Source: Alloalcanivorax dieselolei B5
GTDB taxonomy: Bacteria; Pseudomonadota; Gammaproteobacteria; Pseudomonadales; Alcanivoracaceae
Assembly (NCBI RefSeq): GCF_000300005.1
Contig: NC_018691.1
Span: forward strand, 2,418,001 to 2,482,000
Direction: 5' to 3'
DNA: 64,000 nt
In this document: piece after piece, positions 1-9,944 of the stretch
Layout of the letters: each line of letters opens with the position of its first letter
How positions within the stretch are numbered: the first letter of the stretch is position 1
Translations under genes and position numbers: made by a program
The notes under the pieces: model-generated
What the model was told of the DNA's origin: nothing
The model's input: the letters and a program-made list of their open reading frames with translations, nothing else
Database searches by the model: none

Positions 1-2672
1 TCCCTGAAGGACAGCATTACACCTTGCGCTTGCTCAGACCAGGTTACCTTTACGTTTTTAATGAAGTAGGGAAAAGTTGGAACGGATATCAGGTTACGGA
101 GAATGGCTATTTATACCCTTACGTCACTGAACTGGACCATGCTTCTCTCCAAAGCATGAGCCCGGAGTCCCCGGAAAGCATTGATGTGCACTTGGTTCCG
201 CCAACCGAAGAAAAAGAGTTTTCCTGTACTCGGGAGCCCAGCCATGCCCATCTGGCTCGTTGCATAATGATCCCCAACGCCGATGAGGCAGACGCAATCT
301 ATATGGTCTTCTCCGACGTTGCCTGGACCAAGCGAACCTGGCATGCCTATGCCAATGATGTGGACGGGCGGCGCAGCCGTATGCGGCGAATTTCCTTGGC
401 CGGCTGGCAGGGCGGCAGCCAACCCCATATGCAGGAAATCCTGGAGGGACTTGTAAGCCAAACTGCCGAGTCACATTATCCCTGGCAGCCGCCCAGTTCA
501 CCTAAGCCAGTCGCCAAATCGGCTTCCGGTGAAAGAATCGCGACGATGGATACCATGCGCGTTTTTCCGTGTAGTGCTCTTGAGCATTCCATACAAGAGG
601 TTCACGGTCTGCGCGAACAAGTACCGGGCTTAACGCAATGGGCGCGGGAGCAGGCCGAGTCGTCAGGTATGTCCCCGGCCATCGTCGCTCTGGAGGACCC
701 GGTTGGCATCACCACCGATCTGGCCGGGCTATTGCGGGCCAAGTTCAAAACGTTTCTAGAGAGAGAGGACATTAAGCGACCGATTACCATAGCGTCGACG
801 CTAAGCGGATTACAGGAAGCATTGGAGAATCAGGCTGAGCTTAACCGGATCCAGGGAGCAAAAGCGGTTGCGGTCGAAAGCATCTCGCCCTGGTATGACT
901 TGCCCATTATGGCGACAAACAATACAGAAGCCGTTATAGAGCAATCCAACCAGGAAGAAGTCATGCGCAAATGGCACGAGCGCAAGCTGGCGCAGGATCG
1001 AGCCTATCGCATTGAATGGCAAGAGAAAGTTCGAGTAGCGGAGTCGGAGGCCATTGCCGAGCTCACTGCCGCTGATCTTGACCAGGCCAGACGGAACGCC
1101 TGGGGCAAGTATGGGGAAATGCTTAAAGAAGGGCAGCCCGATGAATGGCTGGAACAGACTTATAAACCCGCTCTTGAGGCGTTTGACCAAAACCAGCTGG
1201 CGCCCCTGGCCCAGGCCCACGCGACCTGGATGGAGAGCAGCAAGTTATTGGGCTACTTCGACGACCGCTACGACGCTGAGCGTATGGAGGATGGCCAGGC
1301 TTTTGCGGACACCCTGTTACTGTGCTTGCAGGACACGCAGCAATACGATGCCTGTCAGGCGCTCTACGAGCGTTGGCTGTCAGCGGAATCCATAGAGCGA
1401 GAGAATCTTCTGCTCAGGGCCATGGTGTTCAACCAGACGGCCATTCTGGAGCAGGTAAACCAGGAGGCAAGCCGGGGCTTGTCTGTGTCCGATCTGAAGA
1501 AACTGCCCTGGGATAAATTGATCACGGCCTATGAAAAGGCTATGGAGGAACTTTCCGATGCCGGACAGAGCGCTGCGGCACGGGTAGTGGCCGCGCTGAT
1601 GGGGCCGGTGATGAAAGTCCTGGACATCGTCATGGATAAGGGCGTGGGGCCGCTCTTGATTTCCTTGGGGCTGGTCGGCAAAACCCCGGTGGTTTACAGC
1701 CGCGTCTCGGGCACCCTGGCGGAAGCGTTGGATGACTTCGTCCGACAACTTCGCCAGCTGAACCCGGCCTTTGCCGATATGGATCAACAGCTACTGAAAG
1801 ACCGGATTGAGGTGAAATCCAGAGGAAGCAGACGCATCACACACGACCGCGCGCCCGGTGGGCGAGTGCTTGAACAGCGGGTCCAGATCGCGGCGGACCG
1901 TCTACAATTGTCGTCGGTGGAAGGGGGCCTGTCTGAACGTCTTCGGGCCAACGCGGCCGCCGATGCGGTTGTGGATATCGACGATTGGAACAAAAGCCCC
2001 ATGTCCCGATGGCAAACCATGACCAGCGGGGACGTGCGAACCGGGATCGTCGGTGTCCTGCTTGGGTTCTGGTCCATGAAACAGCAAGGTGAAGCCATGG
2101 ATAAAGCGGTCTATGAGGATCAACAGGTGGAATCCACATGGCGATTCGGCGCGGCGGTGGCGGGGGTGACGGAGGCTGTGGCCGGAACGGTTCATAGGAT
2201 GCTGACTCGTGCTGAAATAGTGGGTGCCTGGACGGCCAGATTGGTGGGAAGTGCTGTGGAAAAGGTGCTCTTTTGGGGGACTAAAGCATTGGGGGTGGCT
2301 GCGGCACTTATTTCTGGTGTCTGGGATATTATAAGAGGGGAAGAAGAACGTGCTAAGCAGAATTATGGAATGTCTGTTCTCTACTATGTTTCCGCGGGAG
2401 CAACAATAGGTTCGTTTATGGCCTTTGGTGGTGTTTTCGGTGCAACGATCCTGGGGTTGAGCTCCACAGTTGTAGGGATAATTCTGGTTGGCGTGGTCTT
2501 GGTGGCTGCGGTTCTGATTTTGATGTTTCAGAATGATGATCTCCAGGACTGGCTGGAGCGATGTTACTTCGGAGGCTTGGGGCAAGGCGGAGAACCTGAG
2601 GACGATGCCCGCATGAACACCTTGGAAGAAGAAATGGCTGCATTGAATTCCTTGCTTGAGGTCGAGGCCTAG
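1..2672 (+). CDS. VasX-like type VI secretion pore-forming effector, 5' end outside window
   Basis: The reading frame is open to the left edge (the first whole codon begins at base 3) and in-frame residues before the TTG at 24 continue the family pattern (PEGQHYTLRLLRPGYLYVF), so the start lies upstream and about 890 residues are visible. The opening GYLYVF segment and the following beta-rich part resemble the N-terminal domain of VasX/BTH_I2691-type T6SS effectors. The middle is helical and charged. The last 170 residues hold several hydrophobic segments, as expected for a colicin-like membrane-permeabilising domain, followed by an acidic tail. By family, the product is delivered by the T6SS and disrupts the membrane of neighbouring cells. 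A DUF6708-type membrane protein follows after 1 bp. Assignment is from recalled family features; the effector role is inferred. Confidence 0.75.
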   Translation, partial: PEGQHYTLRLLRPGYLYVFNEVGKSWNGYQVTENGYLYPYVTELDHASLQSMSPESPESIDVHLVPPTEEKEFSCTREPSHAHLARCIMIPNADEADAIYMVFSDVAWTKRTWHAYANDVDGRRSRMRRISLAGWQGGSQPHMQEILEGLVSQTAESHYPWQPPSSPKPVAKSASGERIATMDTMRVFPCSALEHSIQEVHGLREQVPGLTQWAREQAESSGMSPAIVALEDPVGITTDLAGLLRAKFKTFLEREDIKRPITIASTLSGLQEALENQAELNRIQGAKAVAVESISPWYDLPIMATNNTEAVIEQSNQEEVMRKWHERKLAQDRAYRIEWQEKVRVAESEAIAELTAADLDQARRNAWGKYGEMLKEGQPDEWLEQTYKPALEAFDQNQLAPLAQAHATWMESSKLLGYFDDRYDAERMEDGQAFADTLLLCLQDTQQYDACQALYERWLSAESIERENLLLRAMVFNQTAILEQVNQEASRGLSVSDLKKLPWDKLITAYEKAMEELSDAGQSAAARVVAALMGPVMKVLDIVMDKGVGPLLISLGLVGKTPVVYSRVSGTLAEALDDFVRQLRQLNPAFADMDQQLLKDRIEVKSRGSRRITHDRAPGGRVLEQRVQIAADRLQLSSVEGGLSERLRANAAADAVVDIDDWNKSPMSRWQTMTSGDVRTGIVGVLLGFWSMKQQGEAMDKAVYEDQQVESTWRFGAAVAGVTEAVAGTVHRMLTRAEIVGAWTARLVGSAVEKVLFWGTKALGVAAALISGVWDIIRGEEERAKQNYGMSVLYYVSAGATIGSFMAFGGVFGATILGLSSTVVGIILVGVVLVAAVLILMFQNDDLQDWLERCYFGGLGQGGEPEDDARMNTLEEEMAALNSLLEVEA

Positions 2673-2673
2673 C

Positions 2674-3729
2674 ATGCTGTCTGACTATACCGGTCTAGGT
2701 AGGAATGCCTATAAAGTAAATCGTCCCCTTACCCCTGACGAGAAAGCGAGTCGGTTGTCAAAAGACCGGCGCTGGACGGATGAACCTCCCAACGATGAAG
2801 CATTACTGATCAAAATTAACAGCACTTACTTGGAGATAGTGGACCGATGGTATTGGCAAAAAGGGCAGATCCAGGTTTTTACGCTGGTTTCCTTTTTAAT
2901 GTTTGCAATTTCTCCGGTTTATTTCCTAATGATGGAGCTGCAAAGGGCTGAAAGGGGGTGGGATGCTTGGGCTTTTCTTCTCTTTACGTTTCTTCTAGGT
3001 TGGGGTCTGGCCTGGGCCATCTGGAAAGGCATGAGAATGGAAATCTTTGCCTACACCCATTACCCCATACGTCTGAACAGAAAGAACCGGATGGTGTACG
3101 CCTTTCGCACTGATGGTACCGTGATTCGGGCGCCCTGGGACGACCTGTTTCTTCATATCGGGGAAGGGACGGTGCCGACGGTGGGCACCACCTACGATAT
3201 CCGTGCCCATGTGCTTGATGAGGATGGTGTCACGGTAAAAGACACCTTTACTCTGGCGTATCCGGGTTTCCTTACCGGCAAGAATGATTTGCCGCGTTTG
3301 ATGCGTGTGGGGGAATATGTCCGCCGGTATATGGAAGAACCGGATGGGGTGAAGAAGAATGCGGAGTACAGCATGTTGTTCAACCCGGTGGAGGGCCGCA
3401 GGGAAGGCATTCACTGGAGCTTGATCCGCGCTTTCGCGCCGTCGTCGCGGTATCCCTGGCTTCAGCTACTGTTTTCGATGGTTTTTTCGCTATTCTTCCT
3501 GGGCCGCTGGTTGACCATGCTGACCTGCAAGGTGCCGGTCTGGCCGGAGGAGATCGAAGAGGAATGCAAGATTGAAGCGGATGATCCGTACCGGAAGGAT
3601 GCGAGCAACAACCCAAAATTCGGATTCCTGGAGGGGCCCTGGCTGGTGATCTGTGTTTTGACCGGCCTCGCGGTGCTTGCGTGGGTGCTTGTTAAATACT
3701 CGCCGCTGTCGCTTCTGTTTTCCGGTTAG
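2674..3729 (+). CDS. DUF6708-type membrane protein, T6SS effector partner
   Basis: The 351-residue product is read from the ATG at 2674, one base after the stop of the VasX-like gene; an upstream TTG at 2656 would overlap that gene and is less likely. There are two close hydrophobic segments near residues 70-125, a long soluble middle that begins with a basic stretch, another segment near 265-285 and a C-terminal one near 325-345. The N-terminal NRPLTPDEKASRL and RRWTDEPP region fits the DUF6708 family often found beside VasX-type effectors. The position and membrane topology would suit an immunity or loading partner (TsiV2, the VasX immunity protein, is also membrane-bound), but I see no direct proof of immunity. 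Confidence 0.6.
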   Translation: MLSDYTGLGRNAYKVNRPLTPDEKASRLSKDRRWTDEPPNDEALLIKINSTYLEIVDRWYWQKGQIQVFTLVSFLMFAISPVYFLMMELQRAERGWDAWAFLLFTFLLGWGLAWAIWKGMRMEIFAYTHYPIRLNRKNRMVYAFRTDGTVIRAPWDDLFLHIGEGTVPTVGTTYDIRAHVLDEDGVTVKDTFTLAYPGFLTGKNDLPRLMRVGEYVRRYMEEPDGVKKNAEYSMLFNPVEGRREGIHWSLIRAFAPSSRYPWLQLLFSMVFSLFFLGRWLTMLTCKVPVWPEEIEEECKIEADDPYRKDASNNPKFGFLEGPWLVICVLTGLAVLAWVLVKYSPLSLLFSG

Positions 3730-3823
3730 GGCGTTTTCTGTAGAGGCTATTTTCCGGACTGCTAACTGTAGAGATAGCCTGGCTGCAGACTTGAAGGATG
3801 AGCAACAGCACAGGGACCAAACG

Positions 3824-4525
3824 ATGGCAAACTATGTGCAAGTAGGACAATCACGGACTTCTGCCACGACCAATACCCAAAGGGCGGTGGTTAAAGTTGG
3901 TGTCAGGCCTTTTTATGTATTGATGTATGGTGAGCCCGGTATCCGGAAAAATGCTGGGAAAGTCTTTCAATGGGCAGCGGAAACCAAGGCCAGGGAGCTT
4001 GAAGAGCAAGAAAACGCCGAAACCCGGGTCACTCCGGTGACGAATTTTGAGGAGTTCAAAGCGGCAATCGAAGGGGCTGCCCCGGGAACACCGCCTCTTT
4101 TGGCTCGTGCCGTAAGTGGTGTTTACTTCTTTGGTCACGCAAGTAGCCAGGCTATTTTTGTCGGGGAGAACGCTTGGGCCGGGACGAATGTCGATCTGTC
4201 AAATGTGTTCGGCCTTACTCCAGGCAATCTGCGTAAAAGTGCGAATGTTTGGCTCTATTGTTGTAATGCTGGTAATCCTGCCAGTGGAATGCCATGTATC
4301 GCGGAATTAATGGCGGATATTGTCAGGCGTGATGTGTACGCATTCAGTAGTGGCATGCACTATCAAAACTCTCCAGAGCTTCGGGGGCTGGCATTGGCTA
4401 AGCCACTGAAAGACCGCAAACCTATGTATTTGGTGCCGGATAATGGCAAGCCGGCAACCCTTTTCCCCAAGCCAGAGAGTCATGGGAGTAAAGAAGAAAA
4501 ATATATCGGGCCCGAACAGCCTTAG
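3824..4525 (+). CDS. Putative caspase/CHAT-like His-Cys protein of the T6SS cargo locus
   Basis: The 233-residue protein is read from ATG 3824, which has AGGGA seven bases upstream; the longer frame back to 3677 would run into the preceding gene. I do not recognise a named family. Two strand-like hydrophobic runs end in GVYFFGHAS and NVWLYCCNAG, putting His105 and Cys146/Cys147 about 42 residues apart. That order, spacing and context (strand-G-H, strand-C-x-x-G) resemble the His/Cys dyad of clan CD peptidases (caspase, CHAT). There is no signal peptide or membrane segment. It is the third gene of the run that starts with the VasX-like effector, 94 bp after the second. It could be a second effector, a processing protease, or a non-catalytic relative. 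Confidence 0.5.
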   Translation: MANYVQVGQSRTSATTNTQRAVVKVGVRPFYVLMYGEPGIRKNAGKVFQWAAETKARELEEQENAETRVTPVTNFEEFKAAIEGAAPGTPPLLARAVSGVYFFGHASSQAIFVGENAWAGTNVDLSNVFGLTPGNLRKSANVWLYCCNAGNPASGMPCIAELMADIVRRDVYAFSSGMHYQNSPELRGLALAKPLKDRKPMYLVPDNGKPATLFPKPESHGSKEEKYIGPEQP

Positions 4526-4679
4526 CGAAGGCTTGCCGCCATGGATAACCTTGCCCTGTCTACAAGTCCCTGAAAGCCACCTTGCCAGGCCTCCAGCGCA
4601 CGCTCCCGCTACTCCCTTTCTGACACCTCCGTTTCTGGGCTAAAAGTGTGCGGCATGTCTCGTTTTTTGCCCCTCACAC

Positions 4680-4712
4680 GGGCCGGGCCCCGCTTGGGGT
4701 TTGGCCCTTTCG
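4680..4712 (+). terminator. Rho-independent terminator after the T6SS cargo genes
   Basis: GGGCCGGGCCCC at 4680-4691 pairs with GGGGTTTGGCCC at 4696-4707 through 12 pairs, three of them G-U, around a GCTT loop. A short T-rich stretch follows. It lies 155 bp after the last T6SS gene and 95 bp before the kinase gene, separating two same-strand transcription units. Confidence 0.6.
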
Positions 4713-4802
4713 TCCTTTCTGTTAGCCTACGAATTTAGTCTTATTCCCGTTTTGGGGGGGAATACAACAAAAGCGCCTGTAGGCACGCATGGGGACGCGT
4801 TA

Positions 4803-7800
4803 ATGAGGTGGTTTCAGAATCTGTCCGTCCGGCTGAAGATTCTCGCCGTGGCGGTTTTGGGGATTGTGCTTTTTCTCGCTTACTTTTTGTACAGCTACTA
4901 TATCGCCGCGACCAATATCGACCACTTGAGTCGCATCGAGAACCATGATTTTCCGGTGCTGGAGTTGGTGAACGCCAATAATCTGGAGTTCGTGGGGATC
5001 GCTGACGCTTACAGTACGGCCATCGCCCAGATCGATGAACGGCCGCTGGATGAGGCCAGGGTCCGTTCCGATCAGTTCCTGGAGCGGCTTGGCGATATCG
5101 ATCGGCTGGATCCGGCGTTGACGGATGATGTGGACAAAATCCGCATGTCCTTCATCAATTATCTGAACGAGGCAACCGGCCTGGCCGAGGCGCTGATCGA
5201 AGACCCCATGACCCTGGTGAACAGCTACGCCTGGCTGGATCGGGTGGAGTTGCTGGAGCGTCAGCTCAAGCAGGTGCAGGATGAGTTCCAGGCCGAGCGC
5301 TATGAGGCTTTCCGGGACACTCTGCTGCGCAGCCGTGAAGATAACCGCAGCACGCAGATGATCGGTCTGGCACTGGGTGTGATGGCCTTTACCCTGCTGG
5401 GTTGGATTGCCTTGCGGGTGACGCGCTCCATCACCAGGCCATTGGAGGATGCGGTGGGGGCCGCGGACAGTATCGCCAATGGCAATTGGGATACCGCGAT
5501 CCAGAGCGAAAGCCGGGACGAGACCGGCCATTTGATCCGTGCCATCCGCAAGATGCGGGACACCATCAAACATCGCATCGAGGACGAAAAACGTCAGGAA
5601 CAGATCAAGACCCGCCTCTCCCAACTGGGGGATCTGATGCGTGGCGACATGGCCATCGACAAGCTCGGCAGCAATCTGCTGGGCTACGTGATTCCCACCT
5701 TGAACGCTCAGATTGGTGCCTTTTATACCTTCGATGTGGAGCGCGAGCGCCTGTATATGCGCGCGGCCTATGCCATGCAGCGCCGCAAGCACCTGGCCAA
5801 TGATTTCGCTCTGGGTGAGTCCCTGGTCGGTCAGTGTGGGCTCGAGGGAAAACCCATTATTCTCGAAGAAGTCCCGGAGGATTACATCCTGGTGTCGTCC
5901 GGCACGGGCAACGCGGTGCCCCGTAATCTGATGGTCATTCCCATCTTCCATGAGGAGGAACTCAAGGGGGTGCTGGAGATCGGCTCGTTCCGGCGCTTCG
6001 AAGAGGATGATCTGACGTTCCTCGAGCAAGGGGTGGAACTGATCGGGGTGGCGCTGCATAGCGCGCAGAACCGGTTGCGTTTGGGGGAAATGCTGACCCG
6101 CACCCAGGAGCAGGCCAAGGAATTGAGTCTGCAGAAGGAGGAGATGACCCGGGCCAACCAGGATCTGGAACGCCAGGCTTCCGAGTTGGCGGCGTCCGAA
6201 TCGCGCCTGCAGCAGCAACAGGAAGAGCTCAAGGCCATCAACGAGGAGCTGGAGTCGCAAACCCAGGCATTACGGGCTTCGGAGGAGTCATTGCAGGCGC
6301 AGCAGGAAGAGCTGCGGGTGACCAATGAGGAGCTGGAGGCCCAGGCGCGCATGCTCAGTGAGCAAAAAGGGGAGATGTCGCGCAAGAATACCGAGTTGGA
6401 GACGCTCCATGAGGAGCTGGAGGACAAGGTCAAGGAACTGGAGCTGTCGTCCAAGTACAAATCCGAGTTCCTCTCCACCATGTCCCACGAGCTGCGTACT
6501 CCGCTGAACTCGATCCTGATTCTGTCCAACGCCCTGGGGCAGAACAAGAAAGGCAACCTGGAAGAGAAGCAGGTGGAGCATGCTCAGGTGATTCATTCCG
6601 CCGGTTCCGACCTGCTGTCGCTGATCAACGACATCCTCGATATCTCCAAGATCGAGGAAGGCAAAATGGACGTGGTCATTGATGAGATCACGCCTCAGGA
6701 CGTCTCTGATTACTTCCAGCGTCATTTCACCCATGTGGCTGAAAACAAGGGCGTGGGCTTCAATGTGGTGATTGAGGAGGAGGTGCCGCTGCATTTTTAT
6801 ACCGACAAGCAGCGGCTGGAACAGATCGTCAAGAACCTGCTCTCCAATGCTCTCAAATTCACTGATGAAGGCAGCGTAACGCTGACCATCGCCCGGCCGG
6901 CCGAGGATGAACGCATTCCCGGGCGGACCCTGGAACGCGACAGCACCGTGTGTTTTGCCGTCACCGATACTGGTGTGGGCATCGCCGAGGATAAGCAGAA
7001 ACTGATCTTCGAGGCCTTCCAGCAGGCCGATGGCACCACCAGCCGCAAATATGGCGGCACCGGACTGGGGTTGACCATTTCCAGGGAACTGGCCCGTCTG
7101 CTGGGCGGGGAAATTGGCCTGCGCAGTGATGGGCTGGGGCAGGGCGCGACCTTCACTCTGTACTTGCCGGAAGGGGAGGCGCTGGGAGCCGAGGCCGCGC
7201 TGGAGGAGAGCATGGACGTGGGCGCCAACGCCGAAGCGCACACCGCCCCCACCGCGCCCCTCGCCGTGGAGCCGTCAGCGGAAGAATATGTGGTCCGGGA
7301 GAAGACCGTGCTGGTGGTGGAGGACGACCGTGAGTTCGCCAATGTGCTGGTGGATCTGGCGGCGGACTATGGGCTGGAGAGCCATATCTGTGTTGACGGC
7401 GAAAGCGGCTTGGAATACGCCAGCCGTTACCGTCCCAGCGCCATTATTCTGGACATCGGCCTGCCGGGTATCGACGGCTGGGAGGTAATGGAACGTCTCA
7501 AGGCGGACCCACGTACCCAGGACATTCCGGTGCACTTCCTGTCCGGCAAGGATGAGCGCAAGAAAGCGCTGGATCTGGGCGCCATCGACTTCCTGACCAA
7601 GCCGGTCAGCCAGGAGCAGATGCTGTCCGCGTTCGGCACCATCGAGCAGGCCATCGAAAAGAATGTCCGCCGCCTGTTGGTGGTGGAGGACAGCGAGGCA
7701 CAGCACGCCAGCATCCGTGAGCTGTTCGATCAGAAGGGCGTTGAAATTACCGCGGTAACCAGCGGCGAGGACGCATTGGCGGCATTGGGCGAACGGGTCT

Positions 7801-8471
7801 ACGACTGCATGATTCTGGACCTGACCCTGCCGGATATGACCGGCTTCGAACTGCTGGAGCGCCTGCACGAAGGTGACGAGAACGAGGCCCTGCCGGTGGT
7901 GATCTACACCGGCAAGGATCTGACCCGGGAAGAAGAGGCCAGGCTGCGCAAGTACGCGGACCGCATCATTCTCAAGACGGAGCGTTCCCACGAGCGATTG
8001 CTTAACGAGGCCTCGCTGTTCCTGCACTGGCTGGAATCCACTTTGCCGAGCCATCGGCGCGGCAATCCGGAGCTGATCGAGCACCGCGATGACATCTTCG
8101 AGGGCAAGCGGCTGCTGTTGGTGGACGACGATATGCGCAACATCTATGCACTGTCCGCTCAACTGGAAGAACTGGGCTTTGATATCGAGATTGCCAATAA
8201 CGGCCGTGAAGCCATTGAAGCCCTGGAGGCGTCACCGCAAACGGATATCGTACTGATGGACATCATGATGCCGGAGATGGACGGTTATCAGGCGATGGGG
8301 CATATCCGGAAGCAACCCGAGTTCGCTGCACTGCCGATCCTGGCCCTCACCGCCAAGGCGATGAAGGATGACCGGGCCAAGTGCCTGGAGGCGGGAGCCA
8401 ATGACTACTGCTCCAAACCCATCGACATGAGCAAGCTGACCTCGCTGATGCGGGTCTGGCTGCACCGCTAG
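4803..8471 (+). CDS. Membrane hybrid sensor histidine kinase with three receiver domains
   Basis: The 1222-residue protein is read from ATG 4803; earlier in-frame codons lie within the preceding terminator region. Order of parts: TM1 (about 12-34), periplasmic sensor helix bundle, TM2 (about 186-206), HAMP (to about 258), a GAF-like domain (about 275-420), and a Q/E-rich coiled coil with a 28-residue unit repeated twice. Then come HisKA with [10 protein letters not shown] (His562), an ATPase domain with N box near 671-687, DTGVGI and GGTGLGL, and three receivers with predicted phospho-Asp at 884, 1006 and 1153. It probably phosphorylates its own receivers and the stand-alone ones downstream. 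The signal is unknown. It heads a run with CheR, a receiver, CheB and REC-PAS-PilZ. Without a methyl-accepting receptor nearby, the coiled coil is a candidate methylation target (inference). Confidence 0.9.
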   Translation: MRWFQNLSVRLKILAVAVLGIVLFLAYFLYSYYIAATNIDHLSRIENHDFPVLELVNANNLEFVGIADAYSTAIAQIDERPLDEARVRSDQFLERLGDIDRLDPALTDDVDKIRMSFINYLNEATGLAEALIEDPMTLVNSYAWLDRVELLERQLKQVQDEFQAERYEAFRDTLLRSREDNRSTQMIGLALGVMAFTLLGWIALRVTRSITRPLEDAVGAADSIANGNWDTAIQSESRDETGHLIRAIRKMRDTIKHRIEDEKRQEQIKTRLSQLGDLMRGDMAIDKLGSNLLGYVIPTLNAQIGAFYTFDVERERLYMRAAYAMQRRKHLANDFALGESLVGQCGLEGKPIILEEVPEDYILVSSGTGNAVPRNLMVIPIFHEEELKGVLEIGSFRRFEEDDLTFLEQGVELIGVALHSAQNRLRLGEMLTRTQEQAKELSLQKEEMTRANQDLERQASELAASESRLQQQQEELKAINEELESQTQALRASEESLQAQQEELRVTNEELEAQARMLSEQKGEMSRKNTELETLHEELEDKVKELELSSKYKSEFLSTMSHELRTPLNSILILSNALGQNKKGNLEEKQVEHAQVIHSAGSDLLSLINDILDISKIEEGKMDVVIDEITPQDVSDYFQRHFTHVAENKGVGFNVVIEEEVPLHFYTDKQRLEQIVKNLLSNALKFTDEGSVTLTIARPAEDERIPGRTLERDSTVCFAVTDTGVGIAEDKQKLIFEAFQQADGTTSRKYGGTGLGLTISRELARLLGGEIGLRSDGLGQGATFTLYLPEGEALGAEAALEESMDVGANAEAHTAPTAPLAVEPSAEEYVVREKTVLVVEDDREFANVLVDLAADYGLESHICVDGESGLEYASRYRPSAIILDIGLPGIDGWEVMERLKADPRTQDIPVHFLSGKDERKKALDLGAIDFLTKPVSQEQMLSAFGTIEQAIEKNVRRLLVVEDSEAQHASIRELFDQKGVEITAVTSGEDALAALGERVYDCMILDLTLPDMTGFELLERLHEGDENEALPVVIYTGKDLTREEEARLRKYADRIILKTERSHERLLNEASLFLHWLESTLPSHRRGNPELIEHRDDIFEGKRLLLVDDDMRNIYALSAQLEELGFDIEIANNGREAIEALEASPQTDIVLMDIMMPEMDGYQAMGHIRKQPEFAALPILALTAKAMKDDRAKCLEAGANDYCSKPIDMSKLTSLMRVWLHR

Positions 8472-8482
8472 GAGGGCATCCC

Positions 8483-9349
8483 GTGCAGCAGTCCATGGAC
8501 GTGATCGACGACGATCAGATTCAAATCGAGGATATCGAGATCCGCTTGTTGCTGGAGGCGATCTACCAGCTCTACGGCTATGACTTTCGCGCCTACAGCC
8601 GGGCTTCCATGCGGCGCCGGGTGATGCATCGGCTGACCATGTCCGGCTTTCCCTCGGTGACGCAAATGACGGAACGGGTGCTGCGGGATCGCCAGTTTTT
8701 CGTCACTCTGCTCAATGACCTGACCGTCAACGTGACGGAAATGTACCGGGACCCGGAATTTTATCGCGCCTTCCGCGAGGAGGTGGTTCCGGTATTGAAG
8801 ACGTTTCCCTTCATCAAGATCTGGCACGCTGGCTGCTCCACCGGCGAGGAAATTTATTCCATGGCCATTCTGCTGGAGGAGGAGGGGCTGTACGACCGGG
8901 CCATGTTGTACGCCACCGACATCGACAAGAACGTGCTGATGGCGGCAAAGAAAGGGATCTATCCCATCGATGCCTTCAAGCAGTACACCGAGAACTACCG
9001 CCGGGCCGGCGGCCGCAAGTCGCTGTCCGAGTACGCCACGGCGCGTTACGACAGTGTGATCATGGAGCAACGGTTAAAGCGCAACATCGTTTTTGCCGAT
9101 CATGATCTGGCGACGGACCAGGTGTTCGGCGAGATGCATGTGATCTTGTGCCGCAATGTACTGATCTACTTTGACCGGCCGTTACAGGAACGGGTAATCC
9201 GCCTGTTCGACGACAGCCTGGATCTGGGCGGTTTCCTTTGCCTGGGGACCAAGGAAAGCCTGCGTTTCAGTGGGAACGAGGACGCCTTCGACGTGATCAA
9301 CAAGTCGCTGCGCATCTTCCGTAAGCGACAGATCCCACATAACGCCTAA
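8483..9349 (+). CDS. CheR-type protein-glutamate methyltransferase
   Basis: The 288-residue protein has the CheR layout: an N-terminal helical domain (LLLEAIYQLYGYDFRAYS, RRRVMHRL) and a SAM-binding Rossmann domain with WHAGCSTGEEIYSMA and ILCRNVLIYFD. The GTG start at 8483 is supported by GGAGGG six bases upstream, overlapping the end of the kinase gene region; an ATG at 8495 is the alternative. CheR enzymes transfer methyl groups from SAM to glutamates of chemoreceptors or receptor-like coiled coils. No receptor gene is nearby, so the substrate is open; the hybrid kinase encoded 11 bp upstream is the obvious candidate. It lacks tetratricopeptide or receiver extensions. Confidence 0.88.
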   Translation: MQQSMDVIDDDQIQIEDIEIRLLLEAIYQLYGYDFRAYSRASMRRRVMHRLTMSGFPSVTQMTERVLRDRQFFVTLLNDLTVNVTEMYRDPEFYRAFREEVVPVLKTFPFIKIWHAGCSTGEEIYSMAILLEEEGLYDRAMLYATDIDKNVLMAAKKGIYPIDAFKQYTENYRRAGGRKSLSEYATARYDSVIMEQRLKRNIVFADHDLATDQVFGEMHVILCRNVLIYFDRPLQERVIRLFDDSLDLGGFLCLGTKESLRFSGNEDAFDVINKSLRIFRKRQIPHNA

Positions 9350-9359
9350 ACCGAGAAGA

Positions 9360-9854
9360 ATGATGATCGAGCAGAAGCTGCTTTTGGTCGATGACCAACC
9401 CGCCAATCTGGTATCCCTGGAAGCCATTCTGGAGGAGGAAGGACGCGTGTTGCTCAAGGCCGAGTCCGGTCAGGCCGCCTTGAGGATCATGCTCAGGGAG
9501 GACATTTCGCTGGTGCTGCTGGATGTGCAGATGCCGGGCATGGACGGTTTCGAAGTGGCGGAGCTGATGCGTCAGCGCAAGGATACCCAGACCATTCCGA
9601 TTATTTTCGTGACGGCTATCTCCAAAGAGAAAAAGTACGTGTTCAAGGGCTATCAGGCCGGCGCCGTGGATTACTTGTTCAAGCCGCTGGATCCGCTGAT
9701 TCTGAAAAGTAAAGTCAACTTCTTCCTGGAACTGGACCGGCAACGCCGGGACCTGCTTGCCAAGCTGAAGGAAGCCCAGGCCCACCGCGCTGCCTATGAG
9801 GCGGAGAAGGCCCGCATGCAACGGGAACGTGGAGGCGGCTCCGGTACGTCCTGA
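9360..9854 (+). CDS. Single-domain response regulator with C-terminal coiled coil
   Basis: The 164-residue protein consists of one receiver domain with LLVDDQPANL, predicted phospho-Asp55 in LLDVQMPGMDG, the switch Thr in IIFVTAIS and the conserved Lys in YLFKPLDP, followed by about 45 residues of charged helix and a Gly/Ser tail. There is no DNA-binding or enzymatic output. It lies 10 bp after cheR and before cheB. Its closest relative in the window is the receiver half of the protein encoded at 10522, with which it shares [16 protein letters not shown], suggesting duplication. Likely role: phosphate sink or connector between the hybrid kinase and its partners (inference). Confidence 0.88.
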   Translation: MMIEQKLLLVDDQPANLVSLEAILEEEGRVLLKAESGQAALRIMLREDISLVLLDVQMPGMDGFEVAELMRQRKDTQTIPIIFVTAISKEKKYVFKGYQAGAVDYLFKPLDPLILKSKVNFFLELDRQRRDLLAKLKEAQAHRAAYEAEKARMQRERGGGSGTS

Positions 9855-9944
9855 AGACGATAAGGCGGGGAGCAGGAGCGAAAGGGAGCGGATGGCAATG
9901 ATACGACACCGGCAAGCCAGTGGGCGTGGTGCCGGCCGGGCGCC

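Noticed and set aside
4443-4643. A 66-residue frame overlapping the end of the His/Cys protein gene.
   Set aside because: It is mostly an alternate frame of that gene plus intergenic sequence, Pro-rich, with no start signal.
4800-7241. Long minus-strand frames opposite the hybrid kinase (486 and 317 residues).
   Set aside because: They lie wholly within a gene with a complete set of kinase motifs and have Gln/His/Leu-rich antisense composition.
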